Source: Euperipatoides rowelli (taxonomy: Eukaryota > Onychophora > Udeonychophora > Euonychophora > Peripatopsidae). Taken from it: a DNA stretch of 11,426 bases. Positions within the stretch are counted from its first letter, which is position 1. Every line of letters begins with the position of its first letter. Positions 8,061 to 11,426 of the stretch are shown here, piece after piece. Location of the stretch: the NCBI GenBank assembly GCA_003024985.2, contig PXIH01S0036336.1. The stretch is one strand, 5' to 3'. The position numbers and the translations under genes were made by a program. The notes beneath the pieces are model-generated. The model worked only from the letters and a program-made list of their open reading frames with translations, had not been told where the DNA came from and did not search any database.

Positions 8061-8393
8061 ACTTTCTTTCTAAATAGTCGTAATAGTGGTATATAGAGGA
8101 CTACATATTATTATTTTTACAAAATCATATTTATTCATTAACTATTTTAATTATTGGTGAAGGTATTGTAACATGGATTTATTTTTCTTTTGATAGTTAA
8201 TGGTACGATGCTCGATACTTTTTGTATATTAATTTCTTAGCCATATGAAGTTTGAACAGATTATTATCATTATTATTTGAGATTTAATTCTGCAGAATCA
8301 AGCACAGACTTAAAAAATAAAACAAATAATAAATAAGATAAAAAAATCTATTAATTGTTATCACTCTTACAACAATGCACATATTATAATTAC
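8061..8393. other. non-coding, no gene seen
   Basis: Very AT-rich sequence without a supported reading frame or recognisable repeat. If the PRDM12-like gene continues, this would be intron or downstream sequence of that minus-strand gene. Confidence 0.5.
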
Positions 8394-8449
8394 CTTGAAA
8401 ACGCCATCCAAGGAAGAAATTGCAATCGGTTTACATTACCATCTTCATT
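8394..8449 (-). pseudogene. possible decayed or divergent next exon of the PRDM12-like gene
   Basis: On the minus strand, in one frame, NEDGNV is followed nine residues after the G by WMAFSR. A donor-like AAG|GTAATT then closes at 8394/8393. PR domains of the PRDM12 type continue after W-E with V-F-N-E-D-G and, some 15 residues later, W-M (recalled family knowledge). The order, strand, frame coherence and place about 195 bases downstream fit. No AG acceptor lies directly before it and about six residues are missing. It may be a damaged exon or a chance match. Confidence 0.25.
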
Positions 8450-8637
8450 AATAAAAATAAATTTAATTACATGCAAAAAACAAAGTTGTGGTCTCTCCTA
8501 ACTGTTTGAAATTAATAATATTAAATTCATCATAGTTAATATAGAAAACTTGTATCATCCTACCCAATTTTTTTGTACAATATTGGCCCTTTCTAAATAT
8601 AAAAGAAAGTAAAAATTCAAGAAATAAAAAAATTCTA

Positions 8638-8643
8638 ACTCAC
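8638..8643 (-). promoter_or_regulatory. 5' splice donor GTGAGT of the PRDM12-like exon
   Basis: The minus strand reads GGGAG|GTGAGTTAG, a full match to the metazoan donor consensus, directly after the W-E codons of the PR domain. It sets the exon end at 8644 in phase 0. Confidence 0.75.
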
Positions 8644-8822
8644 CTCCCACATAAAACTGTTATCCGTAGCAAAGTCAATTTCATGGCACATCCGAACTCG
8701 TCCTATGAACGGCCCCATCTCAGTGCTCTCCTTTATCCATGTGGTGGAAAAAACACCCATCTCGGCACCACTAATTGATGATGGTGAAATGCGTACCTGT
8801 TGTGGTGTGGTGACAGGAACAC
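8644..8822 (-). CDS. PRDM12: internal exon: N-terminal part of a PRDM12-like PR/SET domain
   Basis: PRDM proteins are zinc-finger transcription regulators with a SET-related PR domain. PRDM12 acts in the nucleus in neural and sensory-neuron specification (family knowledge). The 179-bp exon reads open for 59 codons after two bases completing a split codon. SSISGAEMGVFSTTWIK (residues 14-30) and STEMGPFIGRV (32-42), ending NSFMWE (54-59), match the PRDM12 wording GIFS.TWIK.GTEMGPF.GRV...MWE, with I.EGLG-like spacing preserved. The boundaries are good: acceptor CCTTCTTAG before 8822 and a perfect donor GAG|GTGAGT after 8644 (phase 0). The middle (residues 43-53) is diverged from the vertebrate protein. 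Zinc fingers and other exons are not in view. It could be another PRDM paralogue or a lineage-specific copy. Confidence 0.75.
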
Positions 8823-8835
8823 CTAAGAAGGATAA
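8823..8835 (-). promoter_or_regulatory. 3' splice acceptor of the PRDM12-like exon
   Basis: The minus strand reads TTATCCTTCTTAG|GTGTTCC, a short pyrimidine tract ending in TAG. An alternative AG lies about 22 bases further in (ACAACAG|GTACGC) and would shorten the exon. The outer site is preferred for its pyrimidine tract. Confidence 0.5.
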
Positions 8836-9433
8836 TAATGAAAATTACTACTGTTTCCTGTGCATTTATTTTTTAAATATTTTAGTCGCAATAAAAAGTA
8901 TTTCTTGAATTTATTTAAATATGAAAGTTATTTCTTTAATTATTAAAATAGGTCATGGGAGAGAAAAGTTACTGAAGTGAAAAGCAGACCCCATTTTTGT
9001 TTCACTCTTTATGGCAAATCACTTCCTTTCTTCACTAGCAGAGCAGCAAAGTCATTCAATTAAGAGAAATTTTGTTCTATTTATTCTTATTTTCCATTTA
9101 GCTAAGAGATTGATCACAAGTCAATTAGTTAAATGATTTATGAACACAGAAGCAGTTGACTGTGCTCTTGGAATTATTATTTTTGCACTGTTTGCTCTGA
9201 CTGGATTCAGTATTTGTACAAAGTGCACTAGTGAAGGAAAATGTGTCATGTGACTGTCAGCTCACTTTTGGTTATCTATTTTTTTTTAAAAAAAAGTTTA
9301 ATAATTAATCTTCTGTAATGTAAAACTAATGATGTATAGCATCTTGTGTTGGTGATTTAGTTTCTTTCTTTAAAATAAAATGCTAAATATTTACTGTTTC
9401 TTTTGTCATTGTTTATCCCGTATCAAAACAATA
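8836..9433. other. non-coding, probably intron of the PRDM12-like gene
   Basis: No reading frame or domain is recognisable on either strand. Position upstream of an internal exon on the minus strand implies intronic sequence if that gene is intact. Confidence 0.45.
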
Positions 9434-9752
9434 TTCAGGCCGGAAATAGAAAGGTCTCTTTGAGCAGCAACTAGCGTTGTGTTTAGCACATACCATTGAA
9501 GACAATGTTTTTTTATAAAATGGAGTGCTGATTTTGATGCAGTGGAGTGGAACCACTACTAGTTAACGTAACAATTTTTAAAGCAAGCTTTTTCATTTTT
9601 TTCTACCGAAAACCCTGAAAATCAATGGAACACAGAAAAACCAACGCATTTTCCAGTGTAGCTCATCCAATTGAAATCAATGTGTTTAAAAAATGTTGGC
9701 GGTGCTGCAATGTGATGTGCTGCACACACTGCTGAGTGTGTCACCGGCCTAA
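9434..9752. mobile_element. MITE-like non-autonomous DNA transposon (hAT-like)
   Basis: The ends are inverted: TTCAGGCCGG at 9434-9443 and CCGGCCTAA at 9744-9752. The inside behind each end shows loosely mirrored blocks (TTTAGCACATACCATTG near the left, GCACATCACATTGCAGC on the reverse of the right) and poly-T/poly-A followed by ATAAA/AAAC. Near the right end ACACACT-GCTG-AGTGTGT (9724-9741) is a subterminal hairpin. The interior is non-coding, and 319 bp is typical of MITEs. An 8-bp target duplication as expected for hAT is not visible. Class assignment is by resemblance only. Confidence 0.45.
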
Positions 9753-10430
9753 TGAAGTAAGTTTCTTTCAAATGCCGGTGTATCTTGCCACTTAATTATA
9801 ATCATGTTTCACATTTAGCAGATAATGAATGCATTAGAGTCATAGCTCAGTCTAAGATCATTGTCCTGGATAGAGATAGATCCAAAATTTGCATATTGGT
9901 GAATCCAGTTATATTTTTCCTATCTGATTTACATTTGATATTTTCTTATGCTGATTCTAGGAATTTATTCTATTGTAGAGTTACATGGTTGTGGTTTTTC
10001 TGATATCTAGTTATTGGTACATGATGGGGAAAGTAATGTGGTATATACATTATAGTGTACTGTATATACCACATCATAGTGGGGTGGGGCCATCAAGTTA
10101 GAATATTTTTCATCTCTCTTAAAAATTTAACAAGCGGTGTTAAAAATTAGCATGGCAAGGTTTTATAAATATGAAGAAATATAATTATGAAAGGGCATGT
10201 TCCAATGTACAAGTGTTAGTAAAAATTTGTTTTATGCACAGAAGTTCAAACCCCATGTTTTTGCAATGAATGATTCCCGAGATAGGGCATATTTTTAGAG
10301 TTACAATTCACGCATAAGTGATTTACAAGAGTTAAATTATTAAATTCCAAAAGTAGCCAAAGTAACTTTTTTTTTAAGTGGGCTGCCTGAAGAAATAGAG
10401 TTTGAATAGCTTATTCAAAATGAGACTGTG
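9753..10430. other. non-coding stretch with one strong hairpin, no gene seen
   Basis: A 72-codon open frame (9785-10003) has no recognisable motif and is judged random. The hairpin at 10036-10074 is listed separately. A GTTCAAACCCC string (10243-10253) resembles a pol III B box, but no A box or tRNA fold accompanies it. Confidence 0.5.
10036..10074. repeat. perfect 14-bp inverted repeat
   Basis: ATGTGGTATATACA (10036-10049) and TGTATATACCACAT (10061-10074) are exact reverse complements around an 11-base loop. No coding or terminator context is seen. Confidence 0.95.
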
Positions 10431-11210
10431 GCAACCAGAAGTGGTACACAGAAATGTACTTTTTGAGTTAAAACTCGAAGTAACATCATAACTCCAAAAC
10501 CGGAAGTGCTGCCATCTTGAAAATTATTGGATGAACTCAGGCATTTATTTAGAGTCAATAAGGAGCAGTAGTGACCTCATATGACCAAAACACTTTTTTT
10601 TTACCAAAACTAGAAGTGACATCATAACTCTAAAACTGAAAGTGCCACCAGTTTGAAATTTTAACTGGAGATCATCCATTTTGTAAACGACCTTATGTGG
10701 TCAGAAATACTGGAAGTGACATCATCACTCAGAAGTGACATTATAAAAACCATTTGTATCTTCTGAGCCAGAAAGAGGTGACTGAGCAGGACTGGAAGTC
10801 AGCCATATAGGAAAATATCAGAATTAGGAGGGACCTAACAAGTACGGAACCAAAAGTGACTTTGAAAATCTTCTCTGTCTTTAATAAACAAGAAGTGCTC
10901 ACTGTGCTGGACTGGAGGTCAGCCATCTTGGAAAATACTGGAAGTATAATGGGACCTAAACAGGTACCAGAAGTGTATGTATTTATTTTTTTGGAAATAC
11001 ACAACCAAAAGTGCCCTAGAAAACCTCCTGCCTTTAAGAAAGAGGAATTTGGCCATCTTGAACCAGAAGTGATCTTTGACCTAGATTGGCTCACTATGGA
11101 ATGGAAATATGATAAACTGGAATTGTAAGCCTAAAAACCTCTACCTTTAAGAAATTTAAATAGGAAGTCAGCCATATTGGATTTTATGTGCCCAAACCAG
11201 AAGTAACCTT
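10430..11210 (+). repeat. degenerate tandem array of ETS/CRE/YY1-like motifs
   Basis: Variants of CCGGAAGTG recur on the plus strand: CCGGAAGT at 10500; CCAGAAGT at 10435, 10967, 11063 and 11197; CTGGAAGT at 10710, 10792 and 10938; and several AAAAGTG/GAAGTG forms. TGACATCA, one base from the CRE TGACGTCA, follows GAAG directly at 10611 and 10710. GCCATCTTG, the reverse of the YY1 core, or close variants start at 10511, 10644, 10802, 10922, 11052 and 11171. Those spacings are 133, 158, 120, 130 and 119. A longer unit is evident between 10789 and 10910 (GGACTGGAAGTCAGCCAT and GGACTGGAGGTCAGCCAT, period 120). The open frames on both strands here are by-products of the repeat. Confidence 0.8.
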
Positions 11211-11389
11211 TGACGTTTGGCTTATACTGTCCTAGAAACCACTAGATGCGATATCACAAATTGTAAATGTAAGTTTAAAAACTTCCTATACTTTTAAAAA
11301 AATAGGAAAAGTAGGTGGAATGCATTAGGGAAATATGCAAGTAGAAAAGTTCCAGAACCCATATGTTACCCACTCACTTATACTGTATA

Positions 11390-11409
11390 TACAATGTACA
11401 TACATTGTA
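11390..11409. repeat. perfect 9-bp palindrome with 2-base loop
   Basis: TACAATGTA (11390-11398), then CA, then TACATTGTA (11401-11409). It resembles the other TA/TGTA-rich palindromes of the window (846-888, 10036-10074). Confidence 0.9.
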
Positions 11410-11426
11410 TTACATTGATATATAAA

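Noticed and set aside
8705-8908. 67-codon open frame on the plus strand
   Set aside because: It is the opposite-strand shadow of the PRDM12-like exon and has no domain of its own.
9785-10003. 72-codon open frame on the plus strand
   Set aside because: No family motif, no splice or start context; chance length in AT-rich sequence.
10243-10253. B-box-like GTTCAAACCCC
   Set aside because: No A box or tRNA-like arms upstream.
10741-11128. Overlapping open frames on both strands (117 and 90 codons)
   Set aside because: Both run through the ETS/YY1 repeat array; openness on both strands follows from the repeat composition.
1-11426. CRISPR array, prokaryotic operon or defence system
   Set aside because: No regularly spaced identical repeats, no ribosome binding sites and no prokaryotic gene families; splice signals and LINEs show animal DNA.

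Overview
The window reads as AT-rich, repeat-laden animal DNA. It has no operons, ribosome binding sites or bacterial-type genes. It does have a spliced exon with a good donor, non-LTR retrotransposon remains, a MITE-like element and microsatellites. Three ambiguous bases (6349, 7491-7492) suggest a draft assembly. The species cannot be fixed. A PRDM12-like PR-domain exon says metazoan, and CG->TG/CA-type variation in one repeat suggests a genome with germline CpG methylation.

Layout. 1-1050: intergenic, AT-rich, with a decayed tRNA-like SINE head on the minus strand (239-318), a hairpin (402-459) and palindromes (846-888). 1050-5490: element A, a dead two-ORF LINE on the plus strand, most like the Tx1/L1 group. 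It has an ORF1 with a zinc knuckle (1235-2318), a spacer, an APE-type endonuclease (2702-3443), a linker, a reverse transcriptase (4026-4900) and part of the C-terminal region (to about 5490). 5492-7377: element B, a second, different LINE of the same broad group, 5'-truncated inside its RT domain and lying head-to-tail behind A. It ends near a (TA)17 microsatellite. Both elements are broken by frameshifts, stops, homopolymer runs and inverted duplications, so neither can be autonomous.

7413-8393: non-coding, with a two-copy (perhaps three) 174-bp tandem repeat at 7724-8060. 8644-8822: on the minus strand, one 59-codon exon encoding the start of a PRDM12-like PR/SET domain. It is the only probable host gene piece here. 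A decayed or divergent stretch at 8394-8449 on the same strand may be a relic of its next exon. 8823-10430: non-coding, with a hAT-like MITE candidate (9434-9752) and a 14-bp-arm hairpin (10036-10074). 10430-11210: a degenerate same-orientation array that repeats ETS-like (CCGGAAGTG), CRE-like (TGACATCA) and YY1-like (GCCATCTTG) motifs with a 120-130 bp rhythm.

The genes do not form a pathway. The picture is an intron or flank of a transcription-factor gene colonised by retrotransposons and MITEs. The items most worth a second look are the PRDM12-like exon, the promoter-motif array and the inverted duplications that interrupt the LINE coding frames.
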